Source: Gnetum montanum (taxonomy: Eukaryota; Streptophyta; Gnetopsida; Gnetales; Gnetaceae). From it: 55,286 nucleotides of DNA. This document shows positions 21,761 through 34,139 of the stretch, piece after piece (the first letter of the stretch is position 1; each line of letters opens with the position of its first letter). Made by a program: the position numbers and the translations under genes. Location: positions 776,998-832,283 of the forward strand of contig MNCI01017954.1 in assembly GCA_015680685.1 (NCBI GenBank), in the 5' to 3' direction. Under the pieces are notes generated by a model. The model saw only the letters and a program-made list of their open reading frames with translations. It did not search any database and was not told the origin of the DNA.

Positions 21761-22296
21761 TGAGGAATTAGTTGATTTTTCATCATTTTTCATTTGCAAC
21801 AAGGGAGATTTTTCGAATTTTATTTTCCAATCTGAGCTTTGACCTCCTAGCTTTCCCAAGCCATAACTGGATTAATATCACTTTGATTTTCATGATTTTT
21901 GAATCTATTTGGTCGCAAAGTGCTCAACTTAGTTGTGGAAGGGTGCTAGTGAGGAAAATTTGAGCTGATTTTTTGAAATATTCTAACACCCAAAAGGTAC
22001 TTCAAAGGTATGTGTGATGTAAAAGATGGAATTTTTAAAGAATAATCAAACATACTAAATCCAAAACACTCAATTAATGATCTTAAGGACTAATAACCAT
22101 CATACATAGGGAAAAAATGAGCAATTTTGAGGGGTTATTAAGAGATTAACACCTATGGGGTAACTTTTTAAAAAAATTTCTAACTTTATAATCTTAGTAC
22201 TTGAGAACTTAATGAAAATAAGGGTATGAGTAAGGTATGAAACCATTAAGAATACATGGAAAAACCTTAGTAATTATAATTCCTTAATGATTGTAG

Positions 22297-25051
22297 ATGG
22301 CTCCAAGAAGAGGAAGAGCATAAGGAGGACCTTCACAAGGAACAACTAAGAGACCAAGAGGCTAAGGTAGAGGTCCAAATGGAGGCCAAGGACCAGAACA
22401 TGAGGAGAAGGAAGCACAATAATTTAGCAATCATCAAGACATTCTTGCTACAAGACAACTAGCCCAAGGAGAGGTAGATGAACCACAAGTCAAAGGACAA
22501 CACCTCACATTGTCACAAGATTGCCTCTAAGCAATTCAAGAAAGATCCATCCTGACGATGGTGATTGTGGAAATGAACTTTGGTCCATTTATGGAATTTG
22601 TTCATGAAGCAATACGAATGCAACTCCAAGTGTCACCATTATGTCATATCCTATCATAAAATGGTAAATGGTACCTTGGAGAGACTTACCAATTTTGGCA
22701 CAACAAGGAAGAGGGTACTACTGTCAACATTGAAGGAATCTTAATGTCATTCTCAATCAAGGTAATTGCAAAAGCTTTGAACATACCCAATGAAGGGGCA
22801 TGGGTAGCACATATGCCCACCTGATTTGATCCTAAAACTAGAAAGCTATGGCTAAAATAGGCTTATGGAAAGGAACATAAAGGCTATAATGAACTAACTC
22901 TAGAGGAGAGAATATACTTTAAAATGGGCACTTATCACCTATTCCCAATAAAAGGACTCAATCGACTATCAACTTATGTAGCTAGAGGTACTGTATTTTA
23001 ATGCGCAAATACAATGCCAACCTCACATAACTATACTTCATGGAAATCCAAAGGTAATTTGAAGAGAAGAAGGTAAGGAAGCCAACACTTCCATTCCCTT
23101 ATATTATCAGGAATTTTTGCAAGAGAGTAGAAATCCTAGGATACACCAATGATGTTCCCAGAAGAGCTCAAAGTGTTTCATATGTTGAGTTGCTCAAACC
23201 ACCTCCACCAAGGAAAGACCATGGTAAAGAGCAAGAGCAAGAATAAGAACAAGAGCAACAACAACAACAACATCAAGCAAGACCCAGTAGCCAACAATAA
23301 TAGCAGCATCAACAAGAACAGTAAGTTCCATTGCTATCGCTACAAGATTATAGACTGTTGATGAGCTATCTATAATAGATTTCAGAAACAATTAGTTAGG
23401 GAATGAGGGAAGAGGCCAATTTGTATAAAGTTATCGATAGTGCCATTAAACCCACAGTTTCAACTAATCTAGCAAGTTGACAGTTTTCATTATAGTTAGG
23501 AGGAGAGGTATGATGGTCACAACAGATCTGTAAGAATGCTGCATCATTCCAAGTGGTACTAGAGATTGGAGAAGGAGCCATAGTGTTGGTAATGTAGCAT
23601 CTGGATGTACCAATAATAGTAGACATGATCATAGATCATATCAAAGAATCTTTCAGTGTACTTGTTGTACCATCAATGGATCTAACTAAAACCAAAGATG
23701 CTCAAATGCTAGCCAGAACCTCGATGACTCTTGCTAATCATGAGGATGTGCTCGATAGACTACTATAGGCTAGGCAAGTCATGATAATACTATTTAACAT
23801 CCCTAGTGATGTCACTACAATACAATTTGAACTCATAGCTACCAAAGGAAAATTGGTCATGGTAGAGGCTACTCCAGAGTATGCAGAAGTAGAAGTTCTA
23901 AAACTACATGAAAAGCTTGTAGCTCTAAGAGCTAAAGGAGAGATCCCATGCAATTTGTTGCACCTAATCAAATTGAGTAATTCAGAATAGGGTAGATCAT
24001 TAGATCGATTAAGTAGAACAAAAAATTACTTGATGAGAAGGAGAAATCCATATGAAATGCCTCTATAGTTGAAGCACAGATGTATACACATGTGAAGGCA
24101 CTTACCATAGTATAGGAGGAGAATAAATGACTTGCTACTGACAACATGAGGTTGACCATGGTGGAAAAATAAAAAAAATATTAGAAGAGAGTATCCACCA
24201 GTTAAGGGAATAATTGGTGAGGGTCAACTAGGACATGAGTTGCTTTGTAAGAGAAAACAAAACCCTCTATATGGAGGAGGTATGTCCTCTTAGACAAAAA
24301 TTAGCCATTGAAACCATTGCATTGCAAAATGAGACAAAAAAACATGAAAGGCTTAAGAAACACTTCTGTGACCAAGTGGGCATATATAAATAGATAAACA
24401 AGAAGGAAATCCAAATGGAAAAGGCCAAAATTAGCTCCATATTAGCATAGAATCTTGATTGGAAAACCTTTTGGATAATCATGCTCTTGTTCACTAGATA
24501 GAAGTAAAAAACAAAGACCTGCAGATTGAGGACTTGAAAGAGTACATGGGGTTAGATAACCTTCATTATGCTAACTTACCCATGTTGACAATAGGCAAGC
24601 CTTGAAATGAGTTAGAACAGCAAGTAGTAGCCACCTATGCACTATATGAAAAAGAGTTTATGGATCATATAGATGCACTATTGAAATTTCAAGTGAAAAA
24701 ATTTGAACTAGAAGTAGTAAAGGCTTGCTATGACTAGAAACAAGATGTAACAACAAACCTAGCCAAAAGATTATTAGACTACCATGAACTCCATGAAAAG
24801 GCTAGAGAATTCAAAGAGGAAAGAAGGTAGTTTGTAGCTTGGTATGTAAAGCAAATCAGATGTTTCCACATCTACCATGCCCATGGGATGTGTTGACTCC
24901 ATCAAACATTGGTTCATCAACATGGACAATTTAGGATCCTAAAATGGAAGAAGAAAATCTTCAGGCATTGCTAAACCAGTATAGATTTCAAAAGCCTGAT
25001 GATAAGGGGAAGCAACCAATGGAAGAGCCATCACTACCTGGAACAACATAA
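22297..25051 (+). pseudogene. ORF X, element A copy (plant-transposon-protein-like plus coiled coil)
   Basis: Starts MAPRRGRA at 22297 and ends PSLPGTT-TAA at 25049-25051, about 918 codons with a few frameshifts and stops. Three parts are seen. The N-terminal domain is about 300 residues (22540-23160), with WYLGETYQFWHNKEEGTT, SFSIKVIAKALNIPNEGAW and LTLEERIYFKMGTYHLFP. A Gln/Lys-rich low-complexity linker follows (23220-23330). The rest is long Glu/Lys/Leu-rich coiled coil to the end. The N-terminal domain resembles, in pattern only, the 'putative plant transposon protein' domain found in plant retroelements and mobile-domain proteins. The position between the pol region and the 3' LTR is where Athila elements carry env-like ORFs, but no signal peptide or membrane segment is evident. 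The second copy at 38599-41326 confirms start, stop and domain order. Confidence 0.7.
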
Positions 25052-25240
25052 GGCTACATCTAGCTCCACCAATTTTTTTTCTTATTGTAAAGTTGTTATG
25101 TCATGAGTTTTTTCATTTTTGTAAACTTCACTCTGACATTAGAGAGTCATGTATATAAGAGTCATTGTCATATGAATCTACCTACCAATTTTCTAAGGAA
25201 CTCTATTCTCATTTTTTTAAATCAAGGATGAGTTTTCAAT

Positions 25241-25254
25241 CAATTGTGGGGATA
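25241..25254 (+). other. element A polypurine tract
   Basis: CAATTGTGGGGATA next to the TGAAAAATC start of the 3' LTR; the F (GTGGGGGTA) and E (GTGAGGGTA) tracts match it in reverse. Confidence 0.75.
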
Positions 25255-26168
25255 TGAAAAATCAAAATTTTCTTGGTCACAATATCAGGTATTTGATATT
25301 AGAGCTGTGATATTGGATCCTTGATATTGGGACACAAGCTATGATGTCACATATCCAATATCGTAGATGTGTGCAGGCCTATAAATACAACACTTAGGCA
25401 TACCGTCCACACATAGTTTCATTTCACACTTAGCAAAATTTTGTTAGTTTGTTTCCTTAATTTTAGCACTTAGCACTTAGGAGTGTATGCCCATAGTGTT
25501 ATGTTTAGTAATTGAATCAAGTTTTTATTCGAGTGAAATATACTTGGACATGTTTCATGCATGGAAATAAAGATTGAGATTTCTCTACATCATTATAGCA
25601 TCACTTAGTCTTTATTACTTACACTTAGAATAATTTTACTATTTTCATTTAGCTTAATGTTTACTATTTTCATTAGTTATTGATTTACTTTCTATACACT
25701 TTACTATTCTTGTTGTTAAGGGGAATGAGTACAATTAATCTTGAACACTTAAGTGTAACTACTTGCTAACCTAGTACTACTATCACTTGGCACACCCAGT
25801 AGTGTGGTACTTAGTAATCCTAGTAGTAGTTACATGAAGTCCAAGGTGTGAACAGAAGGTCAAGATTGATCGCTCATGAATAGGCCAAATTAGATTTGTC
25901 TACTATTACTTAGAATTAGAAACCTTTACTCTTACCTTATGTTTTCAAGGTGAATCATGACCAACACAACATCATTATCATATCGTATACCTCACCATGT
26001 GTTAAACCATATGCATCAATTTTACTAACGCACATGAGAAGACAACGATCGTGAACTCTAACCAATTACTAGCATAATTACATTACCTTGTCCATGGAAT
26101 TCAACCAGGTTACACGTGAACACTCATAACTCATATGGTTGGGTGTTGGACTACTCCAATGCTCATTA
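25255..26168 (+). repeat. element A 3' LTR
   Basis: TGAAAAATC...GCTCATTA, homologous along its length to 4703-5612, with TATA box CCTATAAATAC at 25378-25388. Followed by AATGT (target duplication). Confidence 0.9.
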
Positions 26169-26484
26169 AATGTTGTAATAGATTCCTAGTTATTATTGAA
26201 AACTTGAATCTAAGCTAAAATCCTCACTTGCACCTTACCCAAATGAAACCCTCACCTAGAAGAAAAGGTTTAGAAAATCAAAAAAAATCAAGTGACATAA
26301 GTAGAACGGAAAGAAGGAATTGTAACTAATGATTTTACTTATTATTTTTTAAGATTTAGTATTACTTCTACTTTCCTCTCTTTACTAGAGTCTCAGCTTT
26401 TGGTTTCCACTAGATGGTGGGTTTGTTGTTGGAACTTGAAATAATTGAAACCTATGTACACTCCAAGGCATATAGTCAAATATA

Positions 26485-26800
26485 ACTTTATAACTTAGCA
26501 TTACCCACTAAAATTAAATGCATAACTCAGAGCTTCCAAATCAAGAGTCTTACCACTAAGTTAACACCTCATTGTTAAATGTGATGAAATAGATTAAGGT
26601 TTTAGGTATATATAGGATGAAGCCTCATATTTGATGCTTGCAACTTAATTAATCATTAACTTCCTTGGGAGGGGAGCAAGAGGTGGTGTAGGAACCATAA
26701 AATAACTATAATATAGATATTCCATAATATAGATAACTTAGCATTACCCATCAGAATCGAACCCATGACTTGGTGCTTTTCAAATCATTAACTTGGTTGG
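26485..26800 (-). mobile_element. two tRNA-derived SINE-like fragments
   Basis: On the minus strand, 26800-26731 contains a Pol III B box GGTTCGATTCT (26753-26763) followed by GATGGGTAATGCTAAGTTAT. A second copy at 26570-26485 reads TAACTTAGTGGTAAGACTCT (A-box-like), then GAGTT..., then the same GTGGGTAATGCTAAGTTAT body. Shared body sequence after the tRNA-like head suggests a SINE family, not independent tRNA genes. No tRNA can be folded from either. Confidence 0.45.
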
Positions 26801-26981
26801 TTTGTAACTTTCTTGATGAACTAATCACAATTCTTCTAAAGTTTCAATGGTAATTTTCTTAGAAACTCAAACAACTTATAAATCCAACCACATATAAGGC
26901 TATAACATTTAAATCATAAGTCTAATATCAATTTCATTTAAACCTATATAATCCTTACAAAATTTTTATAACTTGAAATTT

Positions 26982-27039
26982 TACATAGTTTAATTATTTA
27001 GTTTAAGTCTTACATAGTTTAATTATTTAGTTTAAGTCT
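26982..27039 (+). repeat. perfect 29-bp tandem duplication
   Basis: TACATAGTTTAATTATTTAG TTTAAGTCT occurs twice, at 26982-27010 and 27011-27039. Confidence 0.9.
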
Positions 27040-28382
27040 TTTAGATATGTTATTTTTAATTTCACGAGTTAAATAATAAACTAAATTATTGCTTCTAATA
27101 AAGTACTTTTGAAAATTTTTATATCTTTTGCTTCTTACTACTATTTATGCTTAACTATATATTTTTTATATATTGAATAGTTTAATGTTGAAATCTAATT
27201 ACCCTTATAAGTTTTTTGCATGTTAGATTTCACATTAGTACAAATATTTAATCATGTTTATTTTATTCTAGACTATGTAGCTATGATTATTTAATACTTG
27301 GAGCTTTTAAGATCCTATCGATACCTCTACCATACCACATGTAACTTTTCATCATCAAAATGGAATTTTGAGTTTGTTTTAAGTGAAAACTAAGGGTTAG
27401 TTAAAATAGTTTTCTTAAGAAAATTCCTTAAGTTGATATTGTACCTAAAATCTAACCTTATTAATGTGTGTCTCAAATATTAAAAAATATTCGATTCATT
27501 TTTTATTCATTAACATTGGAGATATGGTATTTGTTTTTATGTTTGTACTATAAGCATTATGTGTTGTATTATAAAATCAAAAACCATGCATAGTTATACA
27601 TGTTCAAGATATGTGTTGCCTTGCATGTGATTCTTCCACCCTATAAATAGGCCTTTATTCTTCCTTTATGTTCCATTTTCCTTTGTTAGGGAATTGAGAC
27701 TTATGGGTTTGAAAAGAGAAAGAGAAGATGGTGGGAATTTGAAAAAAGAAAGGAAGGGAGAAAAAAAGAGTTTTGGAGTACAAAATAAAAATTGCATAAG
27801 AAAAATTATTTACTTTTTCTAGATATGATGCTACCATATTTTTTTTGATAATTTTGTATACTTTTTCCTAATACTTGGCTCTTTTTTATTATTTTATTAT
27901 TAAACCAAGATTTTATTGAATTTTTGTTGTATTGGGTTTATTTTGTATGGAGACTGTATCAAAATTCTGTCTATTTTATTTTCTCTATCAATTTAATTCT
28001 TAGTTACTATTTATAGTAGTAATAATTGGTTCACTATTTCATAATCTATTCTGTGAATAATTTTAGAATTTGCTTCAAGTCATTTGTTACACTAAATTTT
28101 GAGTGTTTTATTGTTTATTGCTTAGAGACCCATTTAGAATCTATTTTATTCTATTTATTATTTCCATACCTATGTTTGTAAAAAAAATGTCCATTTGACT
28201 TTATGTCAAAAATTTCCAACATAGTACACTGGCTTTTATATAATCTTGGCCCTTAGAAAATCAGAGCATCATTAATATTCTGTGTTTATTAATTTTACAA
28301 CAAAACATCTACTTCACTAGCTTTGACTATTCCCAAGTTGACATACCCATATGGAAGATGCCCTAGGTGATAGTCTCTCTAA
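27040..28382. other. unassigned AT-rich sequence
   Basis: No supported coding frame. A promoter-like CCACCCTATAAATAGGCC lies at about 27636-27653 followed by a purine-rich stretch, which could be an old LTR or host promoter. The right end leads into the Helitron relic. Confidence 0.4.
27641..27650 (+). promoter_or_regulatory. isolated TATA box
   Basis: CTATAAATAG in a C-rich context, typical of plant promoters or LTRs; no gene could be attached to it. Confidence 0.35.
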
Positions 28383-29180
28383 ATGGGTTTTCAAAGGGTG
28401 TGCTATCTGACAAAAATTTTACACATCAACACATGGTACTATAGACATGAAGAGATAATACAAATTTTAAACCAAACCAAGTTAGAGAAGTCTCTATTAC
28501 TTCATGATATGTTACTACAGATTAGTAAGACTAGAAATCCCTTCAATGATACAACTTTTGTCTATAAAAGATTCATGATGGATGTTATTGTGAATAGAGA
28601 TACAAGAGTGCTAGAGGTCTATCATATGTTATATGAACTTCCTTTGATTAAATGTAGTTGAGTCATCCATACACTAGATATTTATTGAGAGATTTACAAA
28701 AAGATTGTTTTGAACTTGAAACAAAATGATGAATAAGAAAATTATATAACCATTATTAATGCATGTCAAAGAAGACCTTTGAACATGAAATATGTATCAT
28801 TGTTGTAGGTTTTTCATAAACACAATTGTACTTTAATTGACAAGGATACTCCTACATGGAGACTTAGAGACACAAAAGGAGGGGTTAGAAGAAATTCAAT
28901 ATTCTCTATTTTTCCCAAGCAGGAAGAGGATAGGTGGATAGAATACTGTTAGGTTATGTTACTATTATCCTATTCTTTTAGAAATGTCAAAAAAGGTATT
29001 AGAAGTAATGATGTATAGGTAAATCAAAATGCATTTTTATTCACTACAACTATGAACATGGGACCTAGGAATTCGAAGAATATTTTAATCATGCATTAGA
29101 ATAAGAAAAATAGTATTCTAAGGTATCTTCCTAGTTACAAGGTCATGAGGAGATGATTTTGAAATCCTTGTCATCTTATA
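28383..29180 (+). pseudogene. Helitron Rep relic
   Basis: One frame with few stops shows several features of Helitron Rep proteins in order: VCYLTKI (YLxK region), KRFMMDVIVNRDTRVLEVYH then MLYELPLIKCS (family pattern: K.M...V..RD.S.QEV.HLLL.LPL..SSR...), RRPLNMKYVSLL (RP...LSL), and EDRWIEYCXVMLLLSYSFR (EEYCR.KLLLHHPFR). Rep nicks and rejoins single strands in rolling-circle transposition. Only the C-terminal part of Rep is present; the two-tyrosine site and the helicase are missing or unrecognised, and Helitron ends (TC...CTRR) were not found. The identification rests on motif pattern and should be tested by search. Confidence 0.55.
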
Positions 29181-29218
29181 GTTGGTCAATAAATAATTCT
29201 AGAAAAGATTATACAAAG

Positions 29219-30104
29219 TGATGAGCAGCAAGATACCCCTATTCCAAACCATATTAATCACAAATGTTCACGTGCAATCTGGTCAAATTTCGTTGATTGT
29301 AATTACAAAGTATACTAGAGCTAAATGGTGTGTACATGTTGTTCATTCATTGTCTTCCCAGTCCCACTTGTGGAATGCAATTGTATGGTTAAGTGTGACT
29401 AAGGCATATGATTTTTATTATTTTATGTTTTTATAGAATTACTCACCTAGAACAAGAATAAAAGTAGGAGTCATTAAAAGTAAAAGCGATTAATTGCTAA
29501 GGAAACTAAAGTCTAATCTAGCCTAACATAAGTAACTGTTCCCACTTCCTGGACACATCTTGAACTTCGTGTAAACATTACTAGGCTATCAAATGCTAAT
29601 TGTTTTTGAGCTACCAAATGTCACACGTATGCTTGAAGGGGTTGTGCTTGTGTAATTTAACAATTTGCTTAATTGATCAAAATTAATTACTGCATAAATA
29701 ACATTAATGTAAATTGTAGGAAATAAAAATATGTAAATGCATAAGAAAGAAAATCTCAAGTGTTTCAAGGAATGGATCAAAGAGCTTGTCTTTATTGCTA
29801 ACACAATGGTGTGCTCAGGTACATCAATGCTTGAATAAAGATCCATTCACACTTAGACCTCCTACTGTGGGCACTTGGAAAATATTCTAACTTTCAAATG
29901 GACAAACTACAAGAGCTTCACTATTGACTACCAAAAACTTACTCCCAATTGTGCACCTGGGCATTGTATTTATCGACTTGAGAGTAACTCTGTGATATCG
30001 AATGTAAAATATCACATCTTAGGTCGCAATATCACATACCCGATATTGTTTACCTGATATCATGGCCATCCCAATATCAGAGTGATGAAAAAAATGATTT
30101 ATCA
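29219..30104 (-). repeat. element E 3' LTR
   Basis: Plus-strand reading TGATGAGCAG...TGATTTATCA. Homologous to 36574-37454; the GATATT/GATATC motif cluster is at about 29995-30080. The polypurine tract lies at 30105-30117 (reverse AATTGTGAGGGTA). Confidence 0.9.
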
Positions 30105-30117
30105 TACCCTCACAATT

Positions 30118-31430
30118 GAATGAAAACTCATCCTCAAGTATAGAAGAAGAGGAACAAGTCCTTTACAAAATATCATAGGGGGTGTGGACTTATTTGACTG
30201 ACATGTAGAGTAACATAAAGAAAATAGACAAATACAAGAGTGCCCGAGCATACCATATGACAATGATGTATAACATTGGGTGTTCATGAAAATAGGAAAG
30301 AACATTAACAGATCTAAAGAACATCCAACCCCTATTAGTATCATAAGAATAAGGGAGAGATAGAAGAGATCCAGTGGTCATGAAATATCTCCCATGAGTG
30401 ATATGGTTGCATCCTTCTTAGTGATGACAGTCCTGCTTCCAGTCCACACTTCCCACTGCAATCACAACAAAACCAAGGATTAGTATTTATGGTGTAAGAG
30501 ATAATGGCTACATACCTTATCTCATCAGTGATTTTATCTAGCAAGGTTGTGATTATGATAGATTGGTTGCTTGATGTTGTTAGTGGAAAGACTAATGAAT
30601 GGGTTAAATAAGAGAAGCGATCCATACAATTCAAAAAAAGCTTAATACAAGGAGTACTAGAAAAGGGGTATTCACAAAAATAAAAAGGAATTCATTACAA
30701 ATAGTTGTGAAGGTGTGTACAATTGGATGACATGGATGGGATAAATAAAAAAAATCTGACTGTAACAATGTCTAAGGATAAAGAACTTAACTTAACCAAA
30801 CCAAAAGATATGCTAGTGGGTTCTTCCCAAAGTAGGCACAGGCCTTTTATGCCCTTTCATAACTTCAAAAGAAGGAGTCTGTGGGCACCATGGATGATTA
30901 ATGGTTATGGAAAGTTAAGTACAAAAACCCAAAAGTCACTAATTGAGAAACTCAACACATCAAACTAGAACATTGAATCAAAACATGAAACTAGCAGCGA
31001 GGTGAGGCATGAAGAGCATAGATGGATGACAAAGAAAGTGGAAAAAAGTTCCTAATTATGGTCACATACAGTCCCTTGTGGATTTTATGATTAATTAACT
31101 TGGTATGATCCTTCCTTAGTCTAGATTAAAACCAACCACTTTTAGTGACTTTGCATCGACATTCTAAGGCAACTCCATTCCCTGAGACACAAAAATGCTT
31201 CACAAAACAACCACCATTCCAAATTGGAGTGATGTAGGATGTGAAAAAGGGCCTTAGTTAGAGGAGACAAGACAAGTCTCATAACCAATGCTTGTAGTCC
31301 TTTTATTTGGTCTAAGGGGTGTGCTTTGAATTCCCATGTTTTTTTTTTTGAATGGGAACCACATCATGCAAAGACCCATGCATTTGGCTAATTCCAAACA
31401 ATGAATGTTGAACGTGATGTTAATCTATAT
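30118..31430 (-). other. element E region replacing the integrase core
   Basis: Between the broken integrase start and the polypurine tract lies 1.3 kb without the expected DDE-core motifs. Part may be the normal 3' untranslated region. An 81-codon plus-strand frame at 30723-30968 has no recognisable domain. A run of T at 31339-31351 marks a possible junction. Confidence 0.45.
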
Positions 31431-33010
31431 TAGGGACACACCAACATACTAGGCCATCAAGAAAAAACTTGTAAAGGTTTTCATTAATCTCCATGAAATA
31501 TTTAACCCAATGAAAAAATTGTTATTTCTTTTTCTAGTGTCCAACCCTTGTAGTAGTTCTTGCTTGAGCAGATAAGTGAGGATGGTGTCATACCATTTTA
31601 GCTCATTAGGCATTTGTGCATTGATAACACTTGCAAGGAGAGATTCATCAAGGAATTGATTAGATAAAGGACTCTCTTTCTCCTTGTCATCCCATCTTAG
31701 TCACGATAAGTGATCTGTGATCACATTCTCCACACCTTTACGATCTATCATTGTGAGATCAAATTCCTACAAAATCACAAGCCTCTGTATGATATGGGGG
31801 CTCACCATTGGTTTGTTCATTAGAAATCTGATGGGGCTATGAAATGTATGCAAAAATACTTTGTAGCCAAGCACAGAGTGCCTGAACTTCTCTAAAGCTA
31901 ACACGATTTCCATCAATTCCTTTTCTATGGTTGTGTAGTTCAATTATGCACCTACAATGCTCTGACTTACATAGTGAATGTAATATGGATGTTTTTGATC
32001 ATCCATCTACATAAGCACTACCCCCAAAGCATAATTCAATGCATTAGTCATCACATGAAATGGTCTAGACCAATCTAGTGCTTGAAGAATGGGAGTTTCA
32101 ACATGCTTTTACTTCAATTATTGAAATGCTGATTCACATGTAGAGGTCCAAATAAATGATGCATCCTTCTTCATCAATTCTACCAATGGCTTGGCGATTC
32201 TAGAAAAATTCTTGATGAATCACTAGTAGTAGCTAGTATAACCAAGGAATGACCAAAATTCTTTGACTATTTCAGGTTAACAAGTTATTCCTTGGATGAC
32301 CCTTATTTTTTCAAGGTCCACCTTGATTCCTACTTTTGAGATGCGATGCCCCAAGACTATGCCTTCCTGGACCATAAGATGACTCTTTTGCCAATTAAGT
32401 TAGAGGTTTATTTTGACACATCTTTTTAACACCTAATTAATATGGTTTAGAGGTTTCTTGAATGTAGCCCCATAGGTAGGGAAATCATCCATAAAAACTT
32501 CTACCCTACTACCAATTTGTTGTTGGAAAATGCTGAGAACTAATCTTTAAAATGTGGCTAGGGCATTACATAGACCAAATGGCATTTCTTGGTAAGCAAA
32601 AGTCCCCAAGGACTTGTGAAGTTATCTTTGCTTGGTTCTCTAGTATGATTCAAATTTGGTTATTGCCATTAGAACCATCAAGAAAGCTATAATAACTATG
32701 CCCCAAAATGGTGTCCAACACTTAGTTGACAAAAGGAAAAAAATGATCCTTGAAAGTTTCCATATTAAGCAATCAGAAATCAATGCATACCTACCATTTT
32801 CCTCCTTTCTTTGGCACAATCATGAGCGGACTAACCCACTCACTATTTGTGACAGGATAGATAAATTTCACCTTGAGGAGTTGCTCAATCTCCTGTTCGA
32901 CAATTTGTTTTAAGTTGGGATTCAAACATCACTACAGTTGTCATTTTGACTTGATGGTGGGGTCAGTGTATATTTGGTACTAGCATATTCCTGGATCTAT
33001 CCCAGTGAGC
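31430..33010 (-). pseudogene. element E RT, RNase H and truncated integrase
   Basis: Minus-strand RT landmarks: IEQLLKVKFIYPVTNSEWVS at about 32830-32890, VSPLMIVPKKGGKW, FKDHF, MPFGLCNA at about 32570, and active-site VFMDDF at about 32480-32500. GHRISKVGI and VIQGIT follow near 32290-32350. RNase H: RPFHVMTNALNYALGVVL (about 32020-32070), NYTTIEKELMEIVLALEKF (about 31880-31940) and VENVITDHLS. The integrase begins (YFMEINENLYKF at about 31470) and breaks off by about 31430. Stops are scattered throughout. Such RT/RH is of the Athila/Tat kind, very close in wording to element H. Confidence 0.8.
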
Positions 33011-33435
33011 TTATAATATGACCAAGCAAAGGATATTGACCATTTTTCCATAACTTTTATCAATTTTCTCTTATGTTCTACAGCAAGCTTAGCATTAATG
33101 ATAACCGACCTTCCATTTTTTAAAAATACATACTCCATTCCAACCAGTAGTATCTTCAATTCAAAGGGATCTTATTTAAATCTATTAGGAATTTTCAGCT
33201 CATCCCAATTGACATCATCATTTGCTCCTTCGGAGAGCTAGTGGTGAACTTGCTCAAGTTTATTCATACTTGTGACATACTTGTACATTAGGCCCTTAGT
33301 CGGTTCCATGCATAATGTACTGCTGCTAGCATCAACTGTCAACCAGTGGGTGCCTTCTTGTTTTGTGGCTACTGTGTATAGACATTGTTGTATATCAACT
33401 TCTTGTGCATATTGCTTGTATGCAAAGATAGATGT

Positions 33436-33900
33436 TTACTTTACTAACCATAATTTCTGCACACAATGACACCCTAAATCGTTGTACACAATAGATGGAA
33501 CTCTCTCCTTCTTAATCTTTCCAAATTTATTTTCTTTTGATATTTCCAAGGAAAGATATATAATGCCCATTTTGGCATCCATATTACCTAGCCACGCCCT
33601 TCCCATAATGATTGGAAAGTCCCCCTTGCAGTTCTTAAATTTTATTACTAGGAAATCAATGGAATATGACCACCCAGAAATGGTGGTGATGATGTCTTCA
33701 ACTAGTTCCAATGGAATAGTGATGGACCAGTCCACTAGTTCTAGCCATATGTTACTCTTCTTCAAAGGAAGAAGGTTTCACATTATGTACATCTCATGCA
33801 AGATCAAATTAATAGTAGAACTAGAGTTAAGGAGAGCCTTACAAGGTTCATTCCTAGTAATTTGCAAATAAACTAGGGGACTTCCAAGATCATCTAATTT
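33436..33900 (-). pseudogene. element E aspartic protease
   Basis: ALLNSSSTINLI has Asn in place of the catalytic Asp (codon 33826-33828), a G-to-A change. The rest is well preserved, with an open frame of 109 codons (33436-33765) reading IWLELVDWSITIPLELVEDI, then DFPIIMGRAWLGNMDAKMG. Homologous blocks occur in A, F and H. Confidence 0.75.
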
Positions 33901-34139
33901 TTTGGGTAGGTTACCAGCTCCAATGCAATCAAATACAGCATGTGTTAGCATTATAGTATAGATTCAAGAGGGACTTTGGTTTGAAGAGGACTCTAATAGA
34001 GAGGAAATAGAGGAAGTTGGAGGAGTAGGGTTACCAACCATTGATGTGTCCAAGGGCTTTGGTGAACTATGAGGTCGAGAGAAGGATCTTTTCTTTGTCT
34101 GTGGTTCTGACCCATTGGACAAATTAACCAATTGTAGGT

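Larger units (their letters stand above)
4703..26168 (+). mobile_element. element A: non-autonomous Athila/Tat-like LTR element (gag-PR-ORF X)
   Basis: Bounded by related LTRs (4703-5612 and 25255-26168) and flanked by ACTGT (4698-4702) and AATGT (26169-26173), a 5-bp target duplication with one change. In order it holds a primer-binding site, a gag relic, a protease relic, a long non-coding stretch, ORF X, a polypurine tract and the 3' LTR. A solo LTR and chromovirus N are inserted inside. No RT, RNase H or integrase motif was found in its own sequence. Element F has the same order and the same absence, so the loss is a family trait and not local damage. Confidence 0.85.

Noticed and set aside
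22297-25051. ORF X as a retroviral envelope gene
   Set aside because: No signal peptide, transmembrane segment or cleavage site can be seen; it is coiled coil with a Gln-rich linker.
26731-26800. A tRNA gene
   Set aside because: The B box is present but acceptor and anticodon stems do not form.
33482-33871. 129-codon plus-strand frame in element E
   Set aside because: Antisense to the well-supported protease of E (33436-33900, minus).
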